This document shows positions 1-7,456 of a stretch of 16,896 nucleotides of DNA, one piece after another. The translations under genes were made by a program, and so were the position numbers. Source of the DNA: Phycisphaerae bacterium (GTDB lineage Bacteria > Planctomycetota > Phycisphaerae > Tepidisphaerales > Tepidisphaeraceae). Position 1 is the stretch's first letter, and every line of letters starts with the position of its first letter. The stretch lies in NCBI GenBank assembly GCA_014380825.1, contig JACMJD010000121.1:1-16896 (forward strand). The letters are read 5' to 3'. The notes under the pieces are model-generated. The model was given only the letters and a program-made list of their open reading frames with translations, had not been told where the DNA came from and searched no databases.

Positions 1-1893
1 CCACGCCTCGTGCAGCAGCCACCCGCCAAGATTCACGCCGCGGAGCCGCACGATATCTCCCGTGCCATGAGCGGTGCGGATGTTGCGGCCGTTGGTTTTC
101 AGGAACAGATCCACACCGGCGGCGGTGACGGATGTGTCGGTGAAAGTTGCGGCGTTCAACTTCGCCGCATCATTCGCACCAACCGCCAGGCCGGTGCAAA
201 CGGCCGCGCCCATCGTGAGGTTGATGCCGGCGCCGATCTGCGTCCAAGCCGCGCCGTCGTTTGAGTAGTAAGCGCGGAACGTATTGCCGGTCCGCACGAG
301 TTTTAGAAAAGTCGGCGCGCCAACACCCGCAACGCTTCCCCCGCCGGTGCTCGCGCCGCTGGCGGCGTTGCGGTATTCGAAGTTCACGGACGACGGCGTG
401 AGAAACACGAACGCGTACGGCGAATTCGTGCCCGGCCGCTCGCGGATCATGATGCCCGACTTGGCGAACACACCGGTCGACTGGAGGCTGCGGACGCGCG
501 TGGTGATCGTGAAGTCACCGACGTAACGCTGATGCGCGAAGTTGAATTGCTGCTGATCGCTCCAGATATCCCCGCCGCCGCCGCGGATCGTCCAGGTCAG
601 GCCGTCGAACGTTGCCGAACCCGCCTGCGCGGGCGCGCCGATGTCGGCATCTTCCCATCCGCCAGGCAATACGCTCACGCGACTGAATGTTGCGGTCGTG
701 CGCGCCGCGTTCGTGCCCGCGGCCGCCGCGATTCCGAGGTTGATCGTCTTGTTCATGACGATCGTTCGGCTCGTTCCGATCGGGTTCCACGTCGTGCCGT
801 TCTGGGAATAGAACGCCGTGAACGAGTTGCCCGATCGCGCGAGTTTCAACCATCGCGACGCGCCAATGTCTGCGATCGTCCCGCCCGATGCGGACGCAGC
901 GCCGGCGCTGGTGCGATAATCGAAGCTTACGGCGCCGCTCGGTGCGATCGCGACGAGCGCGACGCCGGCATTGGCGGCGGCGCCGTCGCGAATCATCAGC
1001 CCCGCTTCAGCGCCGGCGGCGGTGTTGGTGAGGCTGTCGACCCTGGCGATCAGCGTCACATCGCCGACGTAAGTCTGATTCGCAAAATTGAAGCTGTCAC
1101 TCGTCCCGCCGATGCCGGTTCCACCGGCGCTGAGCGTCCAGGTTGAGGCGTCGAAGGTGGAGGAACCGGCCAGCGCGGGCGAGCCGATGTCCGAATCCAG
1201 CCAATTGTTTGGAGTCAGGCTGACATTGGTAAACGTCGCAGTATTCAGCGCGCCGCTGTTCACCGCGCTCACGGCCAATCCCGCTCGCGCGGTCGAGTTC
1301 ATCGAGATCGACTGACCCGTGCCGGCTTGAAGCCACAGCGCGCCGTCGTAGGAATAGCTTGCGGTGAACAGACTTCCCGTTCGGTTGATCTGCAACCAAA
1401 TCGGCGCCGACACAATTCCGTTCACGTAAATCGCCTGCGCGCTCGCGCCGGCCGTCGCGCGCCATTGAAAGGTCACGCTTTGACTCGACGTGACGACCAG
1501 ATCCGCGAACGCCGCGTTCGCGGCCGTGCCGTTGCGGATCATCACGCCGGCTTTGGCGTATTGGCTTGTGTTCGTGATCGAAGCAACACGCACGATGATC
1601 GCGCCGTCGCCTTCCAGCGAGCGCGAGACGAACTGGAACTGATCCGACGCATTCCAGATGTCCGTGCCACCGCCGGCGACGGACCATGTCGCGCCGTTGA
1701 AATCAGATGAGCCCGCGACCGCGGGCGCGCCGATGTCGCCGGCCGTCCAACCGGAGGGCACCGCCGCGAGCGTCGCGCGAATCGCGGGACCAGAATCACT
1801 GAGGATCGGTTGGATCGGACCAATCGGATCTGCCGCCAGGAACACACGCGCTTCTAAAGATTGGATGATGAACGGACGAGCACGCTTCGACAT
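1..1893 (-). CDS. Partial LEPR-XLL-type secreted GH5 glycoside hydrolase with three ConA-like repeats
   Basis: The frame is open from an ATG at 1893 to the left edge (631 codons seen), so the 3' end is missing. Residues 13-22 read LEARVFLAAD, a variant of the LEPR-XLL signature found near the N-terminus of large planctomycete extracellular proteins. Three homologous modules of 182 residues follow (about 48-230, 231-412, 413-594). Each carries patterns such as AGVMIRNG/SGIMIRE, Y-S-x-(D/N)-G-x-x-W and a final ATFT/ATFS strand, typical of DUF1349/concanavalin-A-like sandwiches that probably bind glycan. Residues 617-631 (RLRGVNLGGWLLHEAW region) are the first beta-strand of a GH5 cellulase/beta-glucanase catalytic domain, which continues outside the window, so its catalytic glutamates cannot be checked. 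The gene lies 12 bp after the GH1 gene on the same strand, implying co-transcription: a secreted endo-enzyme paired with a beta-glucosidase. GH5 subfamily is unknown. Confidence 0.85.
   Translation of the reverse strand, partial: MSKRARPFIIQSLEARVFLAADPIGPIQPILSDSGPAIRATLAAVPSGWTAGDIGAPAVAGSSDFNGATWSVAGGGTDIWNASDQFQFVSRSLEGDGAIIVRVASITNTSQYAKAGVMIRNGTAANAAFADLVVTSSQSVTFQWRATAGASAQAIYVNGIVSAPIWLQINRTGSLFTASYSYDGALWLQAGTGQSISMNSTARAGLAVSAVNSGALNTATFTNVSLTPNNWLDSDIGSPALAGSSTFDASTWTLSAGGTGIGGTSDSFNFANQTYVGDVTLIARVDSLTNTAAGAEAGLMIRDGAAANAGVALVAIAPSGAVSFDYRTSAGAASASGGTIADIGASRWLKLARSGNSFTAFYSQNGTTWNPIGTSRTIVMNKTINLGIAAAAGTNAARTTATFSRVSVLPGGWEDADIGAPAQAGSATFDGLTWTIRGGGGDIWSDQQQFNFAHQRYVGDFTITTRVRSLQSTGVFAKSGIMIRERPGTNSPYAFVFLTPSSVNFEYRNAASGASTGGGSVAGVGAPTFLKLVRTGNTFRAYYSNDGAAWTQIGAGINLTMGAAVCTGLAVGANDAAKLNAATFTDTSVTAAGVDLFLKTNGRNIRTAHGTGDIVRLRGVNLGGWLLHEAW
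112..1752 (-). repeat. Three tandem 182-codon modules within the LEPR-XLL gene
   Basis: Translated modules begin at 1752, 1203 and 657 on the minus strand with closely spaced periods of 182 codons. Each starts with a tryptophan near its edge, followed by D-I-G-(A/S)-P-A-x-A-G-S. The modules are clearly homologous but divergent, so this is an old duplication of a coding domain, not a recent DNA repeat. Confidence 0.8.
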
Positions 1894-1905
1894 ATGGTCC
1901 ATCTT

Positions 1906-3255
1906 TCACAGCTCGCGCCCATTGGTGCGGATCATCAGGGAATACCAGCGGGCTGAGTCTTTCAGCGTGCGCTGCTGCGTTGTGTAGTCTACATGAATCA
2001 GCCCGAATCGCTGGCGATACCCGTCGGCCCATTCGAAGTTGTCAATCAGCGACCAGTGGAAATAGCCGCGCACGTCGACGCCCTGATCGACCGCGCGGCC
2101 GAGCTCGCGCAGATATCGTCGCGTGAAATCGATCCGCTGCGGATCGTGCACCGCGCCGTCGAGCGACACCCAGTCGAGACACGACAGCCCGTTCTCGGTG
2201 ATGTAAATCGGCAGCTTATATCGCTCGTAAATGAAACGCGGGCCCCAGTACAACGACTGCGGCGCGACGGGCCAGTGATACGCGTTGATCGCATGGCCCG
2301 GCTCGCGCGGAACCTCTTCGGCTTTGCCGTTGCCGTTGCAGTGAATCGGCTGGCCGCGATAGATATTCAGGCCGTAGAAATCGAGCTTCTGGTGAATCGT
2401 GTCGAGATCGCTCTGGGTGACCTTCGGAAAATCGTCGCCCCAGGCGCGCAGCGCATCATCCGGATAATGGCCGAGGCAGACCGGATCGCTGAACAGCGTG
2501 TTGTTCCACAGATCGCGTTTGCCGGCGGAATAGGTTCGCGCTCGCGCGGCATCGACATCCTTCGCCGAATCCGTTGCGGGATACGCGACCTCACCGACCG
2601 GCGCCCAGCCGATGGTCGGCTTGATCTTGCAGTGCTCGCGCAACATCTGAACCGCGCGTCCGTGTGCGAGAAGTGAGTGGTGCGCGCCTCGCAGCACGTC
2701 CATCCAAGCCAACTTGACGCCCGGCGCCTGCACGCCGTCGCGATGGCCTAGTTGCAGAAAACATTGCGGCTCATTCAGCGTCACCCAGTGCTGCACGCGA
2801 TCGCCGAGCCGCTGCGCGATCAGCTTGGTGTATTGCGCGAACCACTCCGGCGATTCGTGGTTCAACCACCCGCCGCGGCAATACAACTCGTACGGATAAT
2901 CCCAGTGAAACAGCGTGACGAATGGCGTGATGCCGGCTTCCAGCAGGCCGTCGATGAGCTGATCGTAAAACGCCAGGCCGCGTTCGTTGGCGGCGCCAAC
3001 GCCATCCGGAATCACGCGCGGCCAGCAGATGCTCAGCCGGTACGCGTGCAGGCCGATCTCTTTCATGAGCTGGATGTCATCACGCCAGCGGTGGTAGTGA
3101 TCGCACGCGATCTCGCCGGTGTGACCGGAAAAGATCGCGCCGTCCTTGCGGCCGAACATGTCCCACACGCACATGCCGCGGCCGTCTTCGCGCGTCGCTC
3201 CTTCGATCTGGTACGCAGCAGCGGCGGCGCCCCAGACGAAACCGTTCGGAAACAT
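1906..3255 (-). CDS. GH1 beta-glucosidase
   Basis: This is a complete 449-residue glycoside hydrolase family 1 enzyme, the usual family length. It opens with FPNGFVWGAAAAAYQIEGA, the GH1 N-terminal signature. The acid/base glutamate is E162 in TLNEPQ and the nucleophile is E354 in ITENG; the late W-S-L-I-D-N-F-E-W segment is the aglycone/sugar-binding loop of the family. No signal peptide is seen, so it should act in the cytoplasm on imported beta-linked oligosaccharides, releasing glucose or another hexose. The ATG at 3255 is preceded by a GGAG element. It sits between the PEP-CTERM gene (100-bp gap with a hairpin) and the GH5 gene (12-bp gap), so it likely belongs to the XylR-controlled set. 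Family assignment is secure; the exact sugar is not determined. Confidence 0.95.
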   Translation of the reverse strand: MFPNGFVWGAAAAAYQIEGATREDGRGMCVWDMFGRKDGAIFSGHTGEIACDHYHRWRDDIQLMKEIGLHAYRLSICWPRVIPDGVGAANERGLAFYDQLIDGLLEAGITPFVTLFHWDYPYELYCRGGWLNHESPEWFAQYTKLIAQRLGDRVQHWVTLNEPQCFLQLGHRDGVQAPGVKLAWMDVLRGAHHSLLAHGRAVQMLREHCKIKPTIGWAPVGEVAYPATDSAKDVDAARARTYSAGKRDLWNNTLFSDPVCLGHYPDDALRAWGDDFPKVTQSDLDTIHQKLDFYGLNIYRGQPIHCNGNGKAEEVPREPGHAINAYHWPVAPQSLYWGPRFIYERYKLPIYITENGLSCLDWVSLDGAVHDPQRIDFTRRYLRELGRAVDQGVDVRGYFHWSLIDNFEWADGYRQRFGLIHVDYTTQQRTLKDSARWYSLMIRTNGREL

Positions 3256-3303
3256 ATCGACAACTCCGATGGATTCCCGGTTGCTGGTGCAGTCTCTGAA
3301 ACA

Positions 3304-3342
3304 ACGCAGCGCGCCGACGAAGGGATCGACGGCGCGCTGCGT
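3304..3342 (-). terminator. Hairpin terminator or attenuator after the PEP-CTERM gene
   Basis: There is a perfect 13-bp inverted repeat (ACGCAGCGCGCCG with its complement) and a 13-nt loop, starting 13 bp after the stop of the 3356-5083 gene. On the minus strand the stem is followed by TTGTTTC, only weakly U-rich. It may end most PEP-CTERM transcripts while letting some run into the GH1 and GH5 genes. Confidence 0.7.
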
Positions 3343-3355
3343 GCGGAGGAGAAGA

Positions 3356-5083
3356 TCACTTCACATTGCGACGACTACGTTTTCTTGCCGCTAAAGCGGC
3401 AAGCCCACTGAGCATCAGCGCGCTGGTCGGTTCGGGCACAGAGTTCAGGAACCCGGTTGCGTACTGTTTGCCGAACTGCTGAAAGTGGTTCATCACGAAC
3501 TGAAGCGCGGGTGCGTCCATGCCCGTGTCGCTGCGGTCGCTGCCATCGAGGTAGCTCATCGCGCGACGAAGCGTTCCCGATTGGGTGTTGAACGCTTGAT
3601 CGATCAGCGAGTAATCGTCGAAGTCGACGATGCCGTTGTAATCGACGTCGCCGTTCGACCATCCGGTGCGGTTGTTATTGAAGCCGGAGTCGATGCGCGA
3701 GTAGTCATCGAAGTCCACAAGACCGTTGAAGTCGGTGTCGCCGTAATACGTGTACTTCACCAGGATGTCGCTGCCGGCGACGGTGAAGCCGTTGAACAAC
3801 GCCCCAGCGCCCTGAGCGGCGTGAAATTCGGCGCCGGTGAGAGTGCCCAGCGTCTTATTCTTCGGCGTCGCAGCGCCGGCGGCGCTGCTGGTCAGGCCGG
3901 GTTGATCCCACGCGCCGGCATTCCGAGCATGCGCGATCTGCGCGGTGATGTCGGCATACGAACCGCTCGTGACGACCAGATCATTGTCCGTCAGATCCAG
4001 CGTCGCCGTTGGTGTAGCACCGCCGGCGATCGCGAGAGTCGTTACGCGGCTTGCGCCATTGTCACCACCGTTTGCGGCCGCCTTCACCGTGCCGCCGTTT
4101 ACGTTGAGCGCGGCAGCGCGAACGTTGTTCAGCACCAACGTCCCGCCGCCGGTCTTGGTGATCGATGACGCCGTCGGTTGAAGCTTCGTCACATTGATCG
4201 TCGCAGTGCCGGCGGTATTAAAGGTCGCGTCTTGCGACAAGTTCAGCGGCACATCGATCGTGTGACTGCCGGATTGAGCGGACACGCCCGTTGTCCCGGC
4301 CGGATCCTGGAGCGTGATGTCGCCCGCGCCGGACAGCACGTAACTCTGCGAGTTGTTGAACCGAACTTCGCCAAGCACGACGGAGCTGGCGACGCTGACC
4401 GTCTGCGTCGCGGTGATCGCGCTGTTGAACTGCGCGACGGACCCCGCCCCGCCTGGCGCGCCGCCGAGCCAGTTGCCGGCGTCGGCGAAGTTGCCGCCGG
4501 CGTCGACGTTCCAGACGTGTGCTTGTACGAGATTCGCGTTGTCCCACAGCATCGCGCCGCGCGCGCCCCAGGTTGCGAATTCCACTTTCACCTGCGTGGT
4601 ATTCGCCGGCGCGGTGGCCGTGAGCGAATAGTTCGCCCAGGGTTTGTTCGGTTCAAAGTCCGCCGTGTGCAGCACGTCCTGACTGATGACGACCGAATCG
4701 ACGTCCAGCCAGATCAACCGGATTTCGCCGGCGATGTTGTCCCAGTCTTCGGTCCCGCTGTCCGCGCTGAAGGTGTACGCGGTGCCGGCGGTTCCCGGGT
4801 TCACCTGGAACCAACCGCCGCCACTGCTCCACCATTCGCCATAGTTCCCGGCGTTGACGTACGGCGTGGCGTCACGATCGAACGGATCGTTGGCCGGATC
4901 ATTCTTGTATGCCGCGAACGCGGTGGGGCCGAACATCCAATTGGTCCAGCCATCCGGCAAATTGTTGACGTCGGCGTCAAGATTCAGATTGCCGTTAATG
5001 AGCAGATCGGATGCCTGCGACGGTTGAGCGAATACGCTCGCGCACGCGAGCGCGAGAATCGCTGCTGGAACTTTCATCTTCAT
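3356..5083 (-). CDS. PEP-CTERM protein with CBM-like and dockerin-like regions
   Basis: The 575-residue protein starts at the ATG at 5083, which has GGAGG exactly 7 nt upstream. An open frame continues to 5917 but there overlaps the regulator gene. Residues 1-24 form a signal peptide ending near SQA. Residues about 25-190 resemble a carbohydrate-binding beta-sandwich (D-x-L-I-N-G-N-L-N start, W-rich, ending M-L-W-D-N-A-N). About 190-440 is a repeat-rich strand region with TKTGGGTLVLNN, like autotransporter-associated beta repeats. Residues 448-510 hold two Ca-binding dockerin-like loops, GDTDFNGLVDFDDYS and GDVDYNGIVDFDDYS, 30 residues apart. The tail from 548 has VPEPTSAL, a hydrophobic stretch and RKRSRR, the PEP-CTERM sorting signal processed by an exosortase. 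It is likely a surface or matrix protein that binds glycan. A candidate XylR operator lies upstream. Confidence 0.9.
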   Translation of the reverse strand: MKMKVPAAILALACASVFAQPSQASDLLINGNLNLDADVNNLPDGWTNWMFGPTAFAAYKNDPANDPFDRDATPYVNAGNYGEWWSSGGGWFQVNPGTAGTAYTFSADSGTEDWDNIAGEIRLIWLDVDSVVISQDVLHTADFEPNKPWANYSLTATAPANTTQVKVEFATWGARGAMLWDNANLVQAHVWNVDAGGNFADAGNWLGGAPGGAGSVAQFNSAITATQTVSVASSVVLGEVRFNNSQSYVLSGAGDITLQDPAGTTGVSAQSGSHTIDVPLNLSQDATFNTAGTATINVTKLQPTASSITKTGGGTLVLNNVRAAALNVNGGTVKAAANGGDNGASRVTTLAIAGGATPTATLDLTDNDLVVTSGSYADITAQIAHARNAGAWDQPGLTSSAAGAATPKNKTLGTLTGAEFHAAQGAGALFNGFTVAGSDILVKYTYYGDTDFNGLVDFDDYSRIDSGFNNNRTGWSNGDVDYNGIVDFDDYSLIDQAFNTQSGTLRRAMSYLDGSDRSDTGMDAPALQFVMNHFQQFGKQYATGFLNSVPEPTSALMLSGLAALAARKRSRRNVK

Positions 5084-5127
5084 CGTTTGTCCTCCACTGA
5101 AAACCGGGGAATGTTTCCGCTGTGAAC

Positions 5128-5155
5128 AATGTAGAATCTGCCCGAAAACGGGCAA
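5128..5155 (-). promoter_or_regulatory. Tentative promoter of the PEP-CTERM gene
   Basis: On the minus strand TTGCCC (5150-5155) and TACATT (5128-5133) are 16 bp apart, a modest sigma-70-like match placed just downstream of the conserved 5161-5191 element. A small inverted repeat, TGCCCG-AAAA-CGGGCA (5139-5154), overlaps the -35 and spacer. It could be a weak terminator for the upstream regulator gene or a further protein site. Confidence 0.35.
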
Positions 5156-5160
5156 CGCCG

Positions 5161-5191
5161 TTTTCCGACAAAGCTTCGTCGTTTTGAGACA
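5161..5191 (-). promoter_or_regulatory. Candidate XylR operator, copy 1 (upstream of PEP-CTERM gene)
   Basis: The half-sites TTTTCCGACA (5161-5170) and TTTTGAGACA (5182-5191), as read on the plus strand, start 21 bp apart: a two-helical-turn direct repeat, as bound by AraC-type HTH proteins. The whole 31-bp element matches the 6410-6440 copy at 27 positions, including the CTTCnTCG spacer. It lies 18 bp after the regulator's stop and just upstream of the tentative -35 of the PEP-CTERM gene. Its orientation relative to its target gene is the same as at the second site. Confidence 0.65.
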
Positions 5192-5208
5192 AACGAATTT
5201 GGGTCGCG

Positions 5209-6378
5209 TTACACGGTTGCGCCGGCAACCGTGATCGTGCGAAACGCCGTGCTTTGCAGGCGGCGGTATTCGGTGGGTGTCATCCCGGTCAGTTGATGGA
5301 AACTGATGCCGAACCGGCTGGAGTTGCTGAAACCGCAGGAGTCTGCGATCGCGGGCATCGCTAACTGCGTGGTCGTCAACAATTGTTTGGCGCGCTCGAT
5401 GTGTGCGCGGCGAATCTCCGAAAGGATCGATCGGCCCATCGTCAGACGGAACCGGCGCTCCAGCGTTCGGCGTCCCAGCGGCACACCATCCAGCACATCT
5501 TCGACGCGGATGGGCTGGTCGGCGTGCTCGCGGATGAAGGTGAGCGCCGCGATCACATCGGCATCGGCGATGGCCGAGACGTCGGTGCTCTGGCGCGTCA
5601 CCACGCCGCTGGGTGCGAACAGGATCGGCTCCTTCGGCGGGCGCGCGCCATCCAGCAGTCGATCGAGCAGCGCGGCCGCTTCGAAACCGATGCGCTCGGT
5701 GGGCAATTCGATCGACGAGAGTGACGGCATGACCAGCGTGTTCACCAAGTCGTCGTTGTCGACACCGAGGATGGCAATCTGCTCGGGCACTTCGATTCCC
5801 GCGCGCCGGCATTCGTTGAGCAATCGATGGGCCCAATGATCGTTGCATCCCATCACCGCAACGGGCTGCGGCAACGCGCGGGCCCATTCGGGCATGTCCT
5901 GTTTGCGCGGATCGCACACGTGCAGATCGCCACCGATCTCGGCGACGCGCTTCTTAAATCCCTGCAATCGCAGCAGCGAAAACCCGTGATCGGGCGGCCC
6001 GCAAAATCCGAAATGCTGAAACCCGCGCCCGCGGAAATAGTCGGCCGCGAGAACGCCGACGGCGTGGTCGTCCGGGATGACGGTGGGCAGCGCGATATCC
6101 GGAATGAAGTTGCTGACGTTTGTCGCCGGGATCTTTTGCGCGATCACGCGCTTCTGGAATTTTGCGCTGCCGACCTGCGCGATCACGCCTTCGACATCCC
6201 AGTCTTTCACATCCGGAATTTGCTCGAGCCCCCAGCGCGGCTCGACGGTGATGATCCAGTTGCGCGGTTTCGCGTACGCCATAATCCCGCGCACCACGCC
6301 ACGGCCATACGCGCCGACGACGTCGATCGGCAGACCGATCTTGCGTGGTGTGAACGAACGTTTGAATTTCGCCTTCAT
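5209..6378 (-). CDS. XylR-family regulator: sugar-binding domain plus C-terminal AraC HTH
   Basis: The protein has 389 residues from the ATG at 6378; an in-frame TTG at 6417 is possible, but ATG is preferred. Residues about 10-265 form a LacI/periplasmic-binding-protein-like sensor (GVVRGIMAYAK, VEGVIAQVG, VLAADYFRGRGFQHFGFCG, ILGVDNDDLVNTLVMPSLSSIELP). Residues about 276-375 are an AraC/XylS DNA-binding domain with both helix-turn-helices; the second reads AMPAIADSCGFSNSSRFGISFHQLTG. There is no N-terminal LacI HTH, and this domain order matches the E. coli XylR type. It probably senses a mono- or oligosaccharide and activates nearby transcription. The conserved 31-bp elements on both sides of this gene are its likely targets, driving the PEP-CTERM/GH1/GH5 side and the prepilin-like/GH5-esterase side. 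The inducer is not known from sequence; the enzymes nearby suggest a beta-glucan or cellulose-derived sugar rather than xylose. Confidence 0.9.
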   Translation of the reverse strand: MKAKFKRSFTPRKIGLPIDVVGAYGRGVVRGIMAYAKPRNWIITVEPRWGLEQIPDVKDWDVEGVIAQVGSAKFQKRVIAQKIPATNVSNFIPDIALPTVIPDDHAVGVLAADYFRGRGFQHFGFCGPPDHGFSLLRLQGFKKRVAEIGGDLHVCDPRKQDMPEWARALPQPVAVMGCNDHWAHRLLNECRRAGIEVPEQIAILGVDNDDLVNTLVMPSLSSIELPTERIGFEAAALLDRLLDGARPPKEPILFAPSGVVTRQSTDVSAIADADVIAALTFIREHADQPIRVEDVLDGVPLGRRTLERRFRLTMGRSILSEIRRAHIERAKQLLTTTQLAMPAIADSCGFSNSSRFGISFHQLTGMTPTEYRRLQSTAFRTITVAGATV

Positions 6379-6409
6379 GCGGAAACCTGTGGTGATTGTA
6401 TCGGCGTCG

Positions 6410-6440
6410 TGTCGCAAAACGAAGAAGTTTTGTCGGAAAG
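6410..6440 (+). promoter_or_regulatory. Candidate XylR operator, copy 2 (divergent region)
   Basis: Read on the minus strand this has TTTCCGACA and TTTTGCGACA half-sites starting 21 bp apart, with the CTTCnTCG spacer shared with 5161-5191. It sits 32 bp upstream of the regulator's ATG and about 110 bp upstream of the divergent prepilin-like gene, so it could mediate autoregulation and activation together. Downstream toward 6550 there is a TACAAT -10-like hexamer (6504-6509) but no good -35, as expected of an activator-dependent promoter. Confidence 0.65.
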
Positions 6441-6549
6441 AGGCGTGGTCAGGCTGCCGATCAGACTGTAGGTTTTAAATCAGCGGAGTATCTGGCACGC
6501 ACTTACAATTCACTCGCCCGTGCCGCAAGAGATGTGTGGAGGACACGAC

Positions 6550-7419
6550 ATGTCTGATCAATCGCATCCGTCGAAGGTTCGTCGCGCTTCGGGCTTCACC
6601 CTCGTGGAACTCTTGGTGGTGATTGGCATCATCGCCGTCCTCATCTCAATCCTGCTGCCGGCCCTGTCCGGCGCGCGTAAGCAGGCGAAGCTCGTCCAAT
6701 GCCAGTCGAACCTGCGGCAGATCGGACAGGCAATGGCGATCTACGTCGCGGAATGGAAGCAGACTTTTCCGCCTGCGATTCAATACTGGTGGGACTACGG
6801 CGCGCTGACGAACTACGACTCGCAACAATACAACCCGGCCCGCACGAAGCTCACACGAATAGGCCATGACAACTTCAACAATCAGGCGACCTACTGGTTC
6901 CCCGCGGCGACGCACGTTGCCTGGCCGTGGGATTTTGTGAATCCGAACGGACTGTTTCCGCCAACGTACGTGACCGAGTTTTTTGATCAGCCGCGCTTCC
7001 TGCCCAGTACGCCAAACGGCGCCAACGGTGCGACTGGCCGACCGACGGTGCAAAAAACCTGGAACGATGTGAACCCCGCGTGGCGCTGCCCGGAATTGAT
7101 CGCCGGTTCCGCGCCGGCGCCCTGGCTGCTCAACAAGTGGGAACCGCACTATCGTTACAACTTCCCCTACGCCGCCGGTGTGAAATCGACTTCGCCGACG
7201 AAGTCATCGCTGGCCGTGCTGTTCCGCGATCAGTGCTGGCCGGATTGGAAGCCCGGCGATTATCCGCACGTGCGCGGTCGCAATGCGCCCGGCATCAACG
7301 TACTCTACGCCGACTTTCACGTGGACTTCGCGGCGCTGACGGAGATGAAAAAGGCCGGCTGGACCGGCACCGGCGAAGGACACTTCACGAAGTTCAGCTC
7401 CGACGGCTGGAAAAAATAG
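6550..7419 (+). CDS. Prepilin-like protein (DUF1559/type II secretion pseudopilin type)
   Basis: The protein has 289 residues from the ATG at 6550, with GGAGG 7 nt upstream; an in-frame GTG at 6520 is less likely. After a short basic leader comes [20 protein letters not shown], a type IV prepilin N-terminal motif: cleavage expected after G, Phe at +1, Glu at +5, then a hydrophobic helix. The conserved [23 protein letters not shown] segment follows, as in the planctomycete DUF1559 family. The rest is a soluble W/Y-rich domain. The usual C-terminal H-xn-DGH element is degenerate here, reading [11 protein letters not shown]. The family is abundant in planctomycetes and its job is largely unknown; it may form pseudopilus fibres or help secrete or anchor partner enzymes. 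The stop is 37 bp before the start of the GH5-esterase gene, so the two form a likely operon. Confidence 0.88.
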   Translation: MSDQSHPSKVRRASGFTLVELLVVIGIIAVLISILLPALSGARKQAKLVQCQSNLRQIGQAMAIYVAEWKQTFPPAIQYWWDYGALTNYDSQQYNPARTKLTRIGHDNFNNQATYWFPAATHVAWPWDFVNPNGLFPPTYVTEFFDQPRFLPSTPNGANGATGRPTVQKTWNDVNPAWRCPELIAGSAPAPWLLNKWEPHYRYNFPYAAGVKSTSPTKSSLAVLFRDQCWPDWKPGDYPHVRGRNAPGINVLYADFHVDFAALTEMKKAGWTGTGEGHFTKFSSDGWKK

Positions 7420-7456
7420 AACGCCACACACACCCGTTTCTCAATGAGGTGATGCC

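Noticed and set aside
532..1710. Long plus-strand frames opposite the LEPR-XLL gene
   Set aside because: Arg/Ala-rich translations with no motif, as expected opposite high-GC coding DNA; the minus-strand frame carries three homologous domains.
1993..3411. Plus-strand frames opposite the GH1 gene
   Set aside because: No recognisable domain; the opposite strand has the full GH1 signature.
5139..5154. TGCCCG-AAAA-CGGGCA inverted repeat as a firm terminator of the XylR gene
   Set aside because: The stem is only 6 bp and lies within the tentative PEP-CTERM promoter; kept as a note, not a terminator call.
5084..5917. Upstream extension of the PEP-CTERM frame on the minus strand (853-residue version)
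   Set aside because: It overlaps the XylR gene in another frame; the ATG at 5083 has a perfect ribosome site and a signal peptide.
6379..6417. TTG start for the XylR-like protein
   Set aside because: The ATG at 6378 is closer to the first conserved strand, and the extra 13 residues show no feature.
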